A stretch of DNA of 64,000 nt, taken from Alicyclobacillus pomorum DSM 14955. GTDB lineage: Bacteria; Bacillota; Bacilli; Alicyclobacillales; Alicyclobacillaceae. The translations under genes and the position numbers were made by a program. The notes under the pieces are model-generated. The model searched no databases and was not told where the DNA came from. It worked only from the letters and a program-made list of their open reading frames with translations. Location: the NCBI RefSeq assembly GCF_000472905.1, contig NZ_AXAR01000001.1:124001-188000 (forward strand), in the 5' to 3' direction. Shown one piece after another: positions 53,354-63,195 of this stretch; position 1 is the stretch's first letter; every line of letters starts with the position of its first letter.

Positions 53354-54895
53354 TCAGTCAACCGTTTTGACCAGATTCCACAGCAGCGACGGCAGGTGTC
53401 TGAATGTATACGTCATTTCCACGGACTCGTCGGGGCGGTGGGCCCCAACTCCGTATGTGCCTATCATCAGCGTCGGGGCCGTCCGCCGAGGTCCGGGCGT
53501 CGCGGTCACTTGGCAAGGATAATTGGAAACGAACGTGGCGTCCTCCCAGTCCGGTGACGCAGTGAGGAAACTGAGGTCAGAGATGTACGGAAAATAGGTG
53601 TGCAATTTAAATTTCTCACCCGTCTTTGCCGAAAATGCGTGCAACGTCTCAGTCAACAACTTTGCTACGGTTACGCCACTGTCAACTTTCGGGATAAGTC
53701 CTGCTGCAAAGTACACCACAACACACGGGCCCTTCACACCAATCTTCTCTAAGAGGGTCTCGGTCATGAGGCGGGATCGTTCTTGGACATCGGTACTGAG
53801 CGTCAAAGAATCATGGTAGGATTTCATATCATCTCGAACCTGGTCATTGGCAAGGTTCCAAAGGTCCTCATAGGTGTAAACAGGGATGTCACTTGGGGAA
53901 TAGGCGGGATATCGGGTCTGAAATTCCTGGATGGCCCTGCGCACGGTTCTTACGAATAATGTAAGTTGTTCACTGGGCGTTCTCTCCATATGAAAGAGAT
54001 TGTAATACGCTGATGCGGAGAGCGCCGTCTGGACATCGTAGTTCGATTTGCCATCGCGTTGAAATAGGCACGTTGGGGCAGGGCATCGCTCCGCGGCAGA
54101 TGTGTCTCGCAGAGCATCGTTGTACACCACGTGTCCTGTGATGTTGGCCAGGAGTACGTTTGGATCCAGTCCGTTTTCTGGCTCGGCCGCGTGGCTTGGT
54201 ACACCGCGTACGTACACCCCGAGGAGAAGTTTCCCTATGCTGCCGAGGTATATGTGTTTCGCGCCACCATCCCCGAGCAAGGGAGAAGTGTAGTCCGTGT
54301 TGATGGCCATCTTGAGTTCTATGCCTTCGGCCTCGAGGTATTCATCTAACCACCCAGAGAGGGTTTTGACACCCAGAGAGCTCACTTCCTCGTCAGGTGT
54401 GGCAGAGAAAAATACGTGTTGTTCACACTCTGAATCGGCCAGTGCCTCAAACGTTGTGAGTGCTGCAGCCACACCGGATTTCATATCCACCGATCCACGT
54501 CCAAATAGCCAGGAACCCGTCTTGGCGCGTTCGGCTGCTTCCGGTCCCAGTACGCCCTGACTTACGGCTTGGGTGAGTTCTAGTGGGCGGCACGCGAGAG
54601 ATTCCAATGCGCCGTAATCCGAGGTACCCACCGTGTCGGTGTGCCCGAAAAGCAGAACGCCGGATGGTTTCTTGCCCACGAGGTGTGCAATCAGGGTCGG
54701 GCGAAAGAGGGGATCATCCTTCGAGGGGATCATGAAAAGGCGCATGCGGCCCGACTGATACGCCTTGTGACGCGTCAGCCGGTGGTGTAGGTACTCCACA
54801 ATGGTGGTTTCACCAGACGAGCCAGTGACGGACGGAATGGCGACGAGGTCAATGGTCAGGTCGCGGGTCGGTGCAAAGAAATCGCTGGGTTTCAT
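53354..54895 (-). CDS. rocB: M20 family peptidase, RocB-like
   Basis: About 513-aa zinc peptidase of the M20 family, most like RocB (arginine utilisation protein). Zinc-site elements are LLFGHTDTVG, the aspartate in GRGSVDMKSGVAA, FFSATPDEEVSS and a C-terminal histidine region. RocB is tied to arginine breakdown, but no other roc genes are here and the true substrate is unknown. The frame opens at 54997; ATG 54895 (MKPSDFFAPTRDL) is preceded by GGAG at a long spacing, and ATG 54916 is an alternative. Flanked by terminators on both sides, so monocistronic. Confidence 0.78.
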   Translation of the reverse strand: MKPSDFFAPTRDLTIDLVAIPSVTGSSGETTIVEYLHHRLTRHKAYQSGRMRLFMIPSKDDPLFRPTLIAHLVGKKPSGVLLFGHTDTVGTSDYGALESLACRPLELTQAVSQGVLGPEAAERAKTGSWLFGRGSVDMKSGVAAALTTFEALADSECEQHVFFSATPDEEVSSLGVKTLSGWLDEYLEAEGIELKMAINTDYTSPLLGDGGAKHIYLGSIGKLLLGVYVRGVPSHAAEPENGLDPNVLLANITGHVVYNDALRDTSAAERCPAPTCLFQRDGKSNYDVQTALSASAYYNLFHMERTPSEQLTLFVRTVRRAIQEFQTRYPAYSPSDIPVYTYEDLWNLANDQVRDDMKSYHDSLTLSTDVQERSRLMTETLLEKIGVKGPCVVVYFAAGLIPKVDSGVTVAKLLTETLHAFSAKTGEKFKLHTYFPYISDLSFLTASPDWEDATFVSNYPCQVTATPGPRRTAPTLMIGTYGVGAHRPDESVEMTYTFRHLPSLLWNLVKTVD

Positions 54896-54965
54896 GAGTG
54901 CGTCAGCTCCAATCATCAGTCGCTTGTCCCTATAGTACACCATACTGGTGGCTTCACGACTCAAA

Positions 54966-55002
54966 TCAAAAAGGTGTACCAGACGTATCTGGTACACCTT
55001 TT
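54966..55002 (-). terminator. Terminator of acnA
   Basis: A 15-bp perfect hairpin, AAAAGGTGTACCAGA (54969-54983) with TCTGGTACACCTTTT (54988-55002), loop CGTA. On the minus strand it is followed by a T-run, 16 nt after the acnA stop. Confidence 0.92.
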
Positions 55003-55017
55003 GTTTATGCGGACAGT

Positions 55018-57738
55018 TTACTTCACTTCCTCGGCAACGAAGTTGCGGAGCACCGTTTGCAGAATACCGCCGTTGCGGTAGTACTCGATTTCAATGTTGC
55101 TGTCCAGACGGAGCGTTACCGTGAAGGAGAACTTGCTGCCGTCTTCACGTGTCGCCTCGACCAGGAGGTCTTGGCGTGGCTTCAGCTCACCTTGCAAACC
55201 GTGGATATCAAATGTTTCACGTCCGGTGATACCCAGCGATTGCGCGCTTTCGCCGTTCTTGAACTGGAGCGGCAGAACGCCCATACCGACCAGGTTGCTG
55301 CGGTGGATGCGTTCAAAGCTTTCTGCGATAACCGCCTTCACGCCGAGGAGCCTGGTGCCCTTTGCAGCCCAGTCGCGGGAAGAACCGGTGCCGTACTCTT
55401 TGCCAGCGATGACCACGAGGGGCACGCCGTTTTCCTGATACTTCATGGATGCGTCGTAAATCGGCATGACTTCGTCGGTCGGTAGGTACTTCGTCACGCC
55501 GCCTTCGGTACCCGGAGCCACTTTGTTGCGAATGCGGATGTTCGCGAACGTACCACGCATCATCACTTCGTGGTTCCCGCGGCGAGAACCGTAGGAGTTG
55601 AAGTCCACCGGGCTGACGCCATGCTCGGTCAGGTACTTGCCAGCCGGGCTGTTTGCCGCAATGGAGCCTGCAGGCGAAATGTGGTCCGTCGTGACGGAGT
55701 CACCGAGCAGAGCCAACACTTTCGCGCCCTCGATGTCGCCCGACTCCGGCAGTTCAGCGGACAGGCCCACGAAGAACGGCGGCTCTTGAATGTACGTGGA
55801 CGTTTTATCCCAGTCGTACAGGTCGCCTTCTGGCGTCGTCAGCGCGTTCCAACGTTCGTTGCTCGTGAAGACGCCTGCGTACCGTTGCTTGAACAAGTCT
55901 GCGGTCAGTACGTCGGAAATGACGTCCTGTACTTCCTTCGATGTCGGCCAGATATCCTTCAGGTACACCGGCTGCCCGTTCTTGTCGGTACCCAGTGGCT
56001 CGTTGAGAAGGTCGATGTCGACCGTGCCGGCCAGCGCGTACGCAATGACGAGCGGCGGTGATGCCAGGTAGTTGGCACGTACCAGCGAGTGAATGCGGCC
56101 TTCGAAGTTGCGGTTACCGGAAAGCACGGCGGATACCAAAAGGTCGTTCTCTTTGATGGCGTTGCCGACTTCATCCGGCAGCGGGCCGGAGTTACCAATA
56201 CAAGTGGTGCAACCGTAACCAACGATGTCAAATCCGATTTGAGAGAGTGGCTCGAGCAATCCTGCGCGTTCCAGGTAGTCCGTTACCACTTTGGAGCCAG
56301 GCGCAAGGCTCGTCTTGACGTAGTTCGGCGGTGTCAAACCGCGTTCGACAGCCTTCTTCGCCACCAATCCAGCCCCAATCAAGACGGACGGGTTGGACGT
56401 GTTGGTGCAGCTGGTGATGGCCGCAATGACAACCGCCCCTGGCTTCATGACGTCTTCCTTGCCATTTCGCTTGACGGTCACAGCCTTGTTAACTTGCTCG
56501 TCAGAGAGGCCGAAGCCACCCTTGTCCAGCGGCTTTTGCAACGCGTCTTCGAAGTTTGCCTTCATGCTCTTCAGTTCAATCTTGTCCTGCGGGCGTTTCG
56601 GACCAGCCAGGGTCGGAGTCACTGTGGACAGATCCAGTTCAATGGTGTCGGTGAATACCGGGTCTGGCGTATCGTCCGTACGGAACAAGCCATTCGCCTT
56701 GGTGTACGCTTCGACCAGTTGCACGAGCGCTTCGTCGCGGCCAGTGTTGCGCAGGTAGTTGAGCGTTTCCGCATCGACTGGGAAGAAGCCCATGGTTGCA
56801 CCGTACTCAGGTGCCATGTTGGCTACGGTCGCGCGGTCAGCCAAGCTGATATTGCTCAGCCCGGAGCCGTAGAACTCGACAAACTTGCCGACGACACCCT
56901 TCTTGCGGAGCATGTTCGTGACGGTCAGCGCCAAGTCGGTCGCCGTTGCCCCTTCCGGCAGTTGACCGGTGAGCTTGAAGCCGATGACTTCCGGCATCAA
57001 CTGGTAGAGCGGTTGACCGAGCATGCACGCTTCCGCTTCGATGCCTCCAACGCCCCAGCCGAGCACGCCGATACCGTTGATCATCGTTGTATGTGAGTCG
57101 GTTCCGACGAGGCTGTCCGGGAACACAACGGTTTCGCCGTCCACTTCTCGTTGTGCAACAACGGTGGCGAGGTATTCCAAATTCACCTGGTGGACAATAC
57201 CGGTGCCGGGCGGAACCACGCGGAAGTTGTTAAACGCTTTTTGTGCCCAGCGGAGGAATTTGTAGCGTTCTTCGTTGCGTTCAAATTCCTTATTGATATT
57301 GAATTCCAGCGCTTCGCGAGATGCGAACGCATCGACCTGAACCGAGTGGTCAATAACGAGATCCACAGGGATCAGCGGGTTGATGCGCTTCGGATTGCCA
57401 CCAGCGCGGTGCATTGCAGCGCGCATCGCAGCCAAGTCGACCACCGCGGGAACGCCGGTGAAGTCTTGCAACAAGATACGTGCAGGTTTGAACGGAACTT
57501 CAGACGCTTGCGGGGATGCAGCGTTCCAGTTTGCGAGTTCGCGAATGTGGTGTTCGAGGATAGCGCGGTCGTCAAACTGACGTACGACGGCCTCGAGCAG
57601 GATTTTGATGGAGAACGGCAGCTTGGAGACAGGGCCGATGCCTTTGTCTTCAAGCGCGGCCAGGTTGTAGTAGGTGTACGTTTTGTCACCCACAGTCAAC
57701 GTGCCGCGGACGCCAAACGGGTCACGTTTGTCTGTCAT
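55018..57738 (-). CDS. acnA: Aconitate hydratase
   Basis: 906-aa aconitase A of the IRP1/AcnA type, interconverting citrate and isocitrate in the TCA cycle. Cluster cysteines are in [11 protein letters not shown] and [11 protein letters not shown]; other hallmarks are [26 protein letters not shown] (as VGTDSHTTM) and [15 protein letters not shown] and [16 protein letters not shown]. The start at 57738 (MTDKRDPFG) follows GGAGGGAA; an upstream ATG at 57768 is less likely. As in Bacillus it may also bind RNA when iron is low. Monocistronic, ending in a strong terminator. Confidence 0.96.
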   Translation of the reverse strand: MTDKRDPFGVRGTLTVGDKTYTYYNLAALEDKGIGPVSKLPFSIKILLEAVVRQFDDRAILEHHIRELANWNAASPQASEVPFKPARILLQDFTGVPAVVDLAAMRAAMHRAGGNPKRINPLIPVDLVIDHSVQVDAFASREALEFNINKEFERNEERYKFLRWAQKAFNNFRVVPPGTGIVHQVNLEYLATVVAQREVDGETVVFPDSLVGTDSHTTMINGIGVLGWGVGGIEAEACMLGQPLYQLMPEVIGFKLTGQLPEGATATDLALTVTNMLRKKGVVGKFVEFYGSGLSNISLADRATVANMAPEYGATMGFFPVDAETLNYLRNTGRDEALVQLVEAYTKANGLFRTDDTPDPVFTDTIELDLSTVTPTLAGPKRPQDKIELKSMKANFEDALQKPLDKGGFGLSDEQVNKAVTVKRNGKEDVMKPGAVVIAAITSCTNTSNPSVLIGAGLVAKKAVERGLTPPNYVKTSLAPGSKVVTDYLERAGLLEPLSQIGFDIVGYGCTTCIGNSGPLPDEVGNAIKENDLLVSAVLSGNRNFEGRIHSLVRANYLASPPLVIAYALAGTVDIDLLNEPLGTDKNGQPVYLKDIWPTSKEVQDVISDVLTADLFKQRYAGVFTSNERWNALTTPEGDLYDWDKTSTYIQEPPFFVGLSAELPESGDIEGAKVLALLGDSVTTDHISPAGSIAANSPAGKYLTEHGVSPVDFNSYGSRRGNHEVMMRGTFANIRIRNKVAPGTEGGVTKYLPTDEVMPIYDASMKYQENGVPLVVIAGKEYGTGSSRDWAAKGTRLLGVKAVIAESFERIHRSNLVGMGVLPLQFKNGESAQSLGITGRETFDIHGLQGELKPRQDLLVEATREDGSKFSFTVTLRLDSNIEIEYYRNGGILQTVLRNFVAEEVK

Positions 57739-58044
57739 GTGTGATTCCCTCCACTCTCTGTGTTTCAATGATGCCTGTGTTCATTTTCGCAAATCATTCC
57801 GCGGTCTGTCGAACCAGGATCAGATTTGCCGATAGAAGAATCCTGTTTTCCGATGCCCCTGACGAGGTCCGGAGCAGGGTTTGGGGAGCGCGCAGACGAA
57901 TACTGATACCCAATGCGCTTCCCATGGTGAGTAGAATGAGTTCAGTCAATTGTCACTCTACTACCGATGCAGTACATATTGCAAGCTGTGCAGGTGGGAA
58001 TACCAGGCTTTTCAAGTGGATTTCAGACGAGGGGAGAACCGGGT
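57739..58044. other. Divergent promoter region between acnA and the AlaX gene
   Basis: 306 bp. A plus-strand promoter is likely at 57950-57978: TTGTCA (57950-57955), 17-bp spacer, TACATA (57973-57978), about 67 bp before the AlaX start. The acnA promoter could not be placed with confidence. No gene or repeat is seen. Confidence 0.55.
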
Positions 58045-59283
58045 TTGGGCATAGGAGAAGAACGCCTGTACTATGCGAATAGTTACTTGTGGGAGTTCCA
58101 GGGGACAGTGGTGGACGTGCGACGAGATGGTGAAAAATGGCATGTTCGATTGGATGCTTCCGCATTCTATCCCACATCAGGCGGTCAGCCACACGACACG
58201 GGAACGCTCAATGACGTCCCTGTGATAGACGTATTTACTGAAGATGGCGCCGTGTTTCATACCGTCACCAAGCCGTTGTCCGTGGGCGAACACGTGGTTG
58301 GCCACATTGACGGAAAGCGGCGGCTTGACTTCATGCAGCAGCACTGCGGCCAACACATTCTCTCTCGCTGTTTTGAAGATTTGATGGATGTCGATACGGT
58401 CGGCTTTCATATCGGCGGTGAGTGGGTGACCATTGATCTCGACGTACAGAGTCTCTCTTGGTCTGACGTTGAACGCGTGGAGTGGCGAGCGAACGAAGTC
58501 GTTTGGGAGAACCGCCCGGTATATGCAAGGTTCGTAAATCCAGAGGAACTCGCTCATTTCTCCCTGCGTCATCCGCCAAAAGTGACAGAGGACATTCGCA
58601 TTGTCAGCATCGACGGATTTGACGACAACGCGTGCGGTGGCACGCATCCGTCTGCGACGGGCGCTGTCGGTGCCATCAAAGTGGTGAAGGCGGAAAGTAT
58701 GAAGGGAAAGGTGCGACTTTCTTTCGTCTGCGGTGCGCGCGCACTGGCTGACTTTCAGAGAAAAACGTCGGTTCTGCGCGAAGTCGGCCAAGCATTGTCC
58801 ACAGGCGTGGATGAGTTGGTGCTCACCGTGCAGAAACTGCAGGCAAACGCGGTGAGCGCGCAAAAACAAGTTGAGGAGGCCAAAGAGGCACTCGCTGAGG
58901 CGACGGCTCGCGAGCTCAGTGCCCACGCTACTGTGCTTGACAACGGTACCCACGTCGTGTTGCACGCGCTGGACGGAAACCTGGATTTTGCTGACTTGAA
59001 GCGGTTGGGTGCAAAGGTCCGCGAGGCTTTTGTGGAACAAGTGCCCGCCTGTATTGGAGTGGTTGGGGTAGCGGGTGAGCGGCTGATGGTTCAGTTACTG
59101 TCTAGTGCCCCCTCTGTGCATGCGAACGAGTGGTTTGCAGCGTCTGTGGTTCCGCTCGGGGGAAAAGGCGGCGGTAATCGGCAGGCAGCGCAAGGATCCG
59201 TTCCCTTGTCCACTGAGGTGACCGTGCAAGATGTGTTGCAACGTCTACATTCTACTTTGACCAAGGAAAACCCCGGTCTGTAG
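58045..59283 (+). CDS. Alanyl-tRNA editing protein, AlaX long form
   Basis: About 412-aa free-standing editing protein related to the C-terminal part of alanyl-tRNA synthetase. It removes serine or glycine wrongly attached to tRNA-Ala. The zinc-binding residues are in QQHCGQHILSR (HxxxH) and NACGGTHPSATGA (Cys and His); the barrel start is YLWEFQGTVVDV. A coiled-coil (KQVEEAKEALAEA) and a DHHA1-type glycine-rich end (LGGKGGGNRQAAQG) make it the long AlaX class. The frame opens at 57967, but GAGGGGAG is 8 nt before TTG 58045. Its TAG stop lies in the loop of its terminator. Confidence 0.87.
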   Translation: MGIGEERLYYANSYLWEFQGTVVDVRRDGEKWHVRLDASAFYPTSGGQPHDTGTLNDVPVIDVFTEDGAVFHTVTKPLSVGEHVVGHIDGKRRLDFMQQHCGQHILSRCFEDLMDVDTVGFHIGGEWVTIDLDVQSLSWSDVERVEWRANEVVWENRPVYARFVNPEELAHFSLRHPPKVTEDIRIVSIDGFDDNACGGTHPSATGAVGAIKVVKAESMKGKVRLSFVCGARALADFQRKTSVLREVGQALSTGVDELVLTVQKLQANAVSAQKQVEEAKEALAEATARELSAHATVLDNGTHVVLHALDGNLDFADLKRLGAKVREAFVEQVPACIGVVGVAGERLMVQLLSSAPSVHANEWFAASVVPLGGKGGGNRQAAQGSVPLSTEVTVQDVLQRLHSTLTKENPGL

Positions 59284-59295
59284 CACCGGGGTTTT
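59267..59295. terminator. Bidirectional terminator containing the AlaX stop codon
   Basis: AAAACCCCGGT (59267-59277) pairs with ACCGGGGTTTT (59285-59295), loop CTGTAGC holding the TAG stop. Symmetrical A and T runs let it serve the converging methyltransferase gene, which ends at 59294. Confidence 0.88.
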
Positions 59296-60436
59296 ACCGT
59301 TCCTTGGGCGGGGGAAGTGGGCCGAGGTACTGATACAGGTTGGTCTGAATGCGGCCGTTGTAAAGCTTGCGTTTTTTATCGGCTGGCTTCCCGTACATTT
59401 TTTCGAATTTCGTGTGGGACGTGATGATGAACGCGGACCACGTGTCGAGTCTGCGAAACGCTCTGCCCATCGCGCGGTAGAGATTTTCGACTTCCCACTG
59501 GTCACCGAGACGTTCTCCGTACGGTGGGTTGGTCACGATACAGCCGTACTCTGCATTGGACGAAAATTGTCCGGCATCTTGTTTCACAATCCGCACGCAC
59601 TCAGCGACACCTGCTTTTCGGCAGTGGTACTCTGCGAGGCTCAACACTTCACTGTCAATGTCGCTTGCCACGATGTCGAGGTCGACGTCTTTGTTCGTCG
59701 CCGCAAATGCACGAGTGCGCTCGTCTGTCCACACCTCGGTCGGTATCCACGGCCATCGTTCGCTGGCGAATTCGCGTTGCAATCCGGGAGCGATGTTCTT
59801 GCCAATCATCGCCGCCTCAATGGCGATGGTGCCCGAACCGCATAGCGGATCAGCAAACGGGCGGTGAGGCTTCCACCAACTGAGCAGCACCAATGCGGCG
59901 GCCAAAGTTTCCTTGATGGGCGCTTTCGCGCTGAGCTTGCGATAACCCCGCTTGTGGAGACCCGCGCCACTGGTGTCTAAGGTGATCATGGCCTGATCCG
60001 AATGAATGGAAACTTCAATGCTGTATGTAGCGCCTGTTTCTGGGAAGGTCTGTCGCCCGTACTTGGCGCTCAGTTTGTCGACAATGGCTTTCTTCACGAT
60101 GCGTTGACAGGCCGGCACGCTCGACAGCTGTGACTTCACCGACCGGCCTTCCACTGGAAAGTGGGCGTTTTCCGGTAATAAGTCTTGCCATGGTAGCGCT
60201 TTGGTCCCTTCAAACAACTCATCGAACGTCTTGGCCTGAAATTGGCCGACTTTCACCAACACCCGATCCGCGGTGCGCAACCACAGGTTGCACCGCGCGA
60301 TGGCGCTCTCATCACCGGAGAACTCGACGTAGCCGTTAAAGGCCCGGGCATCCTCATAGCCGAGGCCCAGCAATTCTCGTTTGAGGACCGACTCAATCCC
60401 CATCGGGGTCGTTGCGACGAATGTGAACTTGGTCAT
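59294..60436 (-). CDS. THUMP-domain class I rRNA methyltransferase (YpsC/RlmL-like)
   Basis: 380-aa enzyme with an N-terminal ferredoxin-like/THUMP RNA-binding region (about 1-155) and a Rossmann methyltransferase domain. SAM motif ADPLCGSGTIAIEAA and catalytic NPPYGER identify N2-guanine methyltransferases related to the N-terminal half of RlmL; B. subtilis YpsC is the nearest named protein. The 23S rRNA target is inferred. AAGGGACGG precedes ATG 60436. It follows tagO by about 33 nt in the same direction, so they may be co-transcribed. Confidence 0.9.
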   Translation of the reverse strand: MTKFTFVATTPMGIESVLKRELLGLGYEDARAFNGYVEFSGDESAIARCNLWLRTADRVLVKVGQFQAKTFDELFEGTKALPWQDLLPENAHFPVEGRSVKSQLSSVPACQRIVKKAIVDKLSAKYGRQTFPETGATYSIEVSIHSDQAMITLDTSGAGLHKRGYRKLSAKAPIKETLAAALVLLSWWKPHRPFADPLCGSGTIAIEAAMIGKNIAPGLQREFASERWPWIPTEVWTDERTRAFAATNKDVDLDIVASDIDSEVLSLAEYHCRKAGVAECVRIVKQDAGQFSSNAEYGCIVTNPPYGERLGDQWEVENLYRAMGRAFRRLDTWSAFIITSHTKFEKMYGKPADKKRKLYNGRIQTNLYQYLGPLPPPKER

Positions 60437-60469
60437 TGGTTCCGTCCCTTCAAAATACTGCTCTGGTCT

Positions 60470-61432
60470 CTAACGTTGCAAAAGAACAATAATCATGGAA
60501 GCCAGCGAGCAGCAGGCGCTCAAGAGATACATGAATGTCACCGCCTGCACCTGTGAGAAACCGGCATTCAACAGTCTGTGGTGACCGTGCGTTTTATCCG
60601 GCTTGTACACAGGTTTGCCTGCCATTGCGCGCCGTATAACCACCCGCACTGCGTCGAAAATCGGAACGCCGAGCGCCAATATCGGCACGAAGATGGAGAT
60701 GACGGTTGCGGACTTGAATGCGCCAATCACTGCAATGGCTGCGAGCAGGAAGCCCAGCAAAGTAGAACCGGCGTCACCCATGATGATGCGCGCCGGGTAG
60801 AAGTTGTGGCGGAGAAAACCCAACGCAGCTCCAGCCACCGCTGCCGCCCAGATGGCCGAGTTGGTGTCGCCTTTCACGAGCGCGATAAACATCAACGTCA
60901 CGGCAGATATACAAGCGATGCCGGCGGCCAGTCCATCCAGTCCATCGAGAAAGTTGAACACGTTGATGACGCCGACAATCCACACGATAGTGACGGCCAC
61001 GGAAACGAAGTGGGGGAACTGAACAAAGCCGTGCGTGCCAAATGGACTAGAAAAACCGCGAACTGTTCCCCCGAATAGGGCAACCAGCGCGGCGGCTGCA
61101 ATTTGCATGAGGAGGCGGGGCCATGGAGAAAAATCCTTAGCGCGCGACTTGTAGTAGTCATCGACCAGGCCGATGCCGAAAAGCAAGCACGCGCCCATGA
61201 GAATGCCGAAGTAAACGTCCGGCAGGCTCCCGTGTAATACCGTAACCCAGGTCGCTGCAAGGACGAACGCAGCAAACATCGAGACGCCGCCAAGCAAAGG
61301 CAGGGGCGACTTGTGAACTTTGCGCTGATTCGGTTGGTCTACGAAGTTCCAGCGAAACGCTAGACGCCGGATGTAGGGGATGGTGGCCCAGCTCACAATG
61401 AAGGCAATGAGCCCGCTCATCCAGACAAACAT
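60470..61432 (-). CDS. tagO: Undecaprenyl-phosphate GlcNAc-1-phosphate transferase
   Basis: 320-aa polytopic membrane enzyme of the MraY/WecA/TagO family that starts teichoic acid or other cell-wall polymer synthesis by loading GlcNAc-1-phosphate on undecaprenyl phosphate. Motifs are QRKVHKSPLPLLGG, the magnesium-binding DDYYKS, NVFNFLDGLDGLAAG, MGDAGSTLLGF and the cytosolic HGHHRLL of the WecA/TagO branch (MraY lacks it). ATG 61432 follows GGAGGG with 6-nt spacing; the longer frame from 61492 is not supported. Confidence 0.92.
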   Translation of the reverse strand: MFVWMSGLIAFIVSWATIPYIRRLAFRWNFVDQPNQRKVHKSPLPLLGGVSMFAAFVLAATWVTVLHGSLPDVYFGILMGACLLFGIGLVDDYYKSRAKDFSPWPRLLMQIAAAALVALFGGTVRGFSSPFGTHGFVQFPHFVSVAVTIVWIVGVINVFNFLDGLDGLAAGIACISAVTLMFIALVKGDTNSAIWAAAVAGAALGFLRHNFYPARIIMGDAGSTLLGFLLAAIAVIGAFKSATVISIFVPILALGVPIFDAVRVVIRRAMAGKPVYKPDKTHGHHRLLNAGFSQVQAVTFMYLLSACCSLASMIIVLLQR

Positions 61433-61522
61433 GGAACACCCTCCAATCGTTTTCGTTGCCAATGGATGTTGTGCCAGACGCTCACACGCCAAAGTGTTCT
61501 GTCCTACATGGTGGACATGGTT

Positions 61523-61999
61523 CTACCATTTCTCTTTCACGACCAGTGATTTTGTCTCGCCGTTGTCCATGTGAACGGCCACACTCACCCTGCCGTCAAC
61601 CCGGTTGTAGTGGGCTTCCGCAACAGGGATTTGGACTTTCGTCGTGGGGTTCACGTAGACGACAGTGAGGACAGAACCGCGGTCGTACTGCACGTATTTT
61701 TGCATCATATCAATCGTGAACGAGGCTTTTTCGGAGTCAGGAACTGGGTGGTCGAGTTGAAGAACGTACGACATGGGATCCAGTCCCGTACCGCTGTCTA
61801 TTTCCACCAGTTTACCGACGTGGTTCGACGTTACGTATCCCATGAAGGAGTGCTTGTGTTCAGCCAAGCGCTGTGTGGTAATGGACTTCATGGCGATGTA
61901 CAGGAATCCCATCATGACGAGGATGCCTACGAAGACCACCAACATGTACAGGCGGCTTCGCTTTTCGCGCCTTTGTGGTTCTGAGGGTGTCGACAGCAT
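61523..61999 (-). CDS. Membrane-anchored hypothetical protein
   Basis: 158-aa protein with a short basic N-terminus (QRREKRSRL), one membrane helix (about residues 18-37, LYMLVVFVGILVMMGFLYIA) and a beta-rich outer domain containing several short Val/Tyr strands. ATG 61999 has AAGGGTGAGAGGA upstream, while the open frame extends to 62125. Not recognised as a family. It lies upstream of tagO on the same strand (90 nt), with a minus-strand -10-like TATAAT (62057-62052), so it may be the first gene of a tagO unit and have a cell-envelope role; this is inference. Confidence 0.6.
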   Translation of the reverse strand: MLSTPSEPQRREKRSRLYMLVVFVGILVMMGFLYIAMKSITTQRLAEHKHSFMGYVTSNHVGKLVEIDSGTGLDPMSYVLQLDHPVPDSEKASFTIDMMQKYVQYDRGSVLTVVYVNPTTKVQIPVAEAHYNRVDGRVSVAVHMDNGETKSLVVKEKW

Positions 62000-62459
62000 T
62001 CCTCTCACCCTTCCGCGACGAGTCGTGTCTACATTCACTCGTCCGAGGCTGATTATACTCCAAGTGCACCCATCGCATCTATACAAGTCACGGTTGTCTT
62101 GGCCAATTTGTCGCCGGATAGCCACAACTTAGACACACTCGTTTTCTCTCTATTTGCAACGGCCGCACAGGTACGTCGATACTACATTACTTGACGCCTG
62201 TGCGTCGGCCTATGGTAAACTGTACCTATCTCTTTGCGGGACTGTGCCGTTCTATTCGCCTCATGCGGTTTCGCGTACTCATCCTGTGTGTCACCGGATC
62301 CATGTGAAACGTCGGTTGTCAAACCTATCATGCGCAATGGATATGGTCAGTAGAGAATGAATACGCTGTCAATTTTGAGATTATTTTGATAGGTGAGGAC
62401 GCGAAGACTTCGTGCGAGTCTCATGAGCAAACGGTGATACCAGCCGAGGAGGGTGTAGT
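62000..62459. other. Divergent intergenic region upstream of the cytochrome oxidase operon
   Basis: 460 bp with no supported gene. On the plus strand TTGACG (62191-62196) and a -10-like TAAACT (62216-62221) are 19 bp apart, a weak promoter candidate for coxB; a second candidate TTGTCA lies at 62316-62321 with a poor -10. On the minus strand TATAAT (62057-62052) may serve the gene ending at 61523. No terminator or riboswitch is evident. Confidence 0.45.
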
Positions 62460-63128
62460 GTGGTCGATGCAGCATCTTGGCTTCCAACTGAACTGACACC
62501 GATGTCTCATAGCTTAGACGTTCTGTTTGACGTTGCGTTGGGTGTTGTCACGTTCTTCTTTGTCCTAGTGGAAGTTTTGCTAGTCACGTTTCTCATTCGT
62601 TATCGGCGCACCAAGACCAATCAAACCGGAGTGAACGTGCACGGCAACAACAGGCTTGAAGTCATCTGGACACTGATTCCTGCGGCCATTCTTGTCTGTA
62701 TGGGGGTTTACTGCGTGAAGGTGGTCTACGCCTTACAAACGCCCCCTGCGAAACCGGAAGTGATTAAGGTGACGGGGCACATGTGGTTCTGGGAGTTTCA
62801 GTATCCGAACGGTTTGACAACAAAGAATGACTTACGCGTCCCTGCCGGCGAAAACGTCCTGTTTGAGATTCACTCAGCCGATGTGATTCACGGGTTTTAC
62901 ATACCGGCTGTTCGAATTCAACAAGATGCGTTGCCTGGTCGGCAGACCGAATTCTGGATGAATGCGGACACTGACAAGGTCGGTCAGGTATTTGACGTGC
63001 CGTGTGACCAGTTCTGTGGTTCGGGGCACCCCATCATGGATGCCAAAATGACCGTGATGTCCCCAGCAGATTACGAGCACTGGGAACAAACCCAACTTCA
63101 GAAGCAAAAGCAGAACTCTGGGCAGTGA
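62460..63128 (+). CDS. ctaC: Cytochrome c oxidase subunit II
   Basis: 222-aa copper-A subunit of a haem-copper oxidase. Two membrane helices (about 25-48 and 68-92) are followed by the outer cupredoxin domain. The binuclear CuA site is intact: His144 (VIHGFYIP), Cys182, Cys186, His190 and Met193 in PCDQFCGSGHPIM. There is no lipoprotein cysteine and no fused cytochrome c domain, unlike the caa3-type CtaC of Bacillus, so electrons must come from a separate cytochrome c or similar donor. GTG 62460 follows GAGGAGGG. Subunit I follows after 67 nt. Confidence 0.9.
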   Translation: MVDAASWLPTELTPMSHSLDVLFDVALGVVTFFFVLVEVLLVTFLIRYRRTKTNQTGVNVHGNNRLEVIWTLIPAAILVCMGVYCVKVVYALQTPPAKPEVIKVTGHMWFWEFQYPNGLTTKNDLRVPAGENVLFEIHSADVIHGFYIPAVRIQQDALPGRQTEFWMNADTDKVGQVFDVPCDQFCGSGHPIMDAKMTVMSPADYEHWEQTQLQKQKQNSGQ

Positions 63129-63195
63129 GCATCAGCCGCAAGTAGCGTCTGTATTATCTGAGTAATCATACAACTTGCACGAAGGTGGTGGCACA

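Noticed and set aside
56089-57096. 335-aa plus-strand open frame inside acnA
   Set aside because: Antisense shadow of aconitase, whose catalytic motifs are intact on the minus strand.
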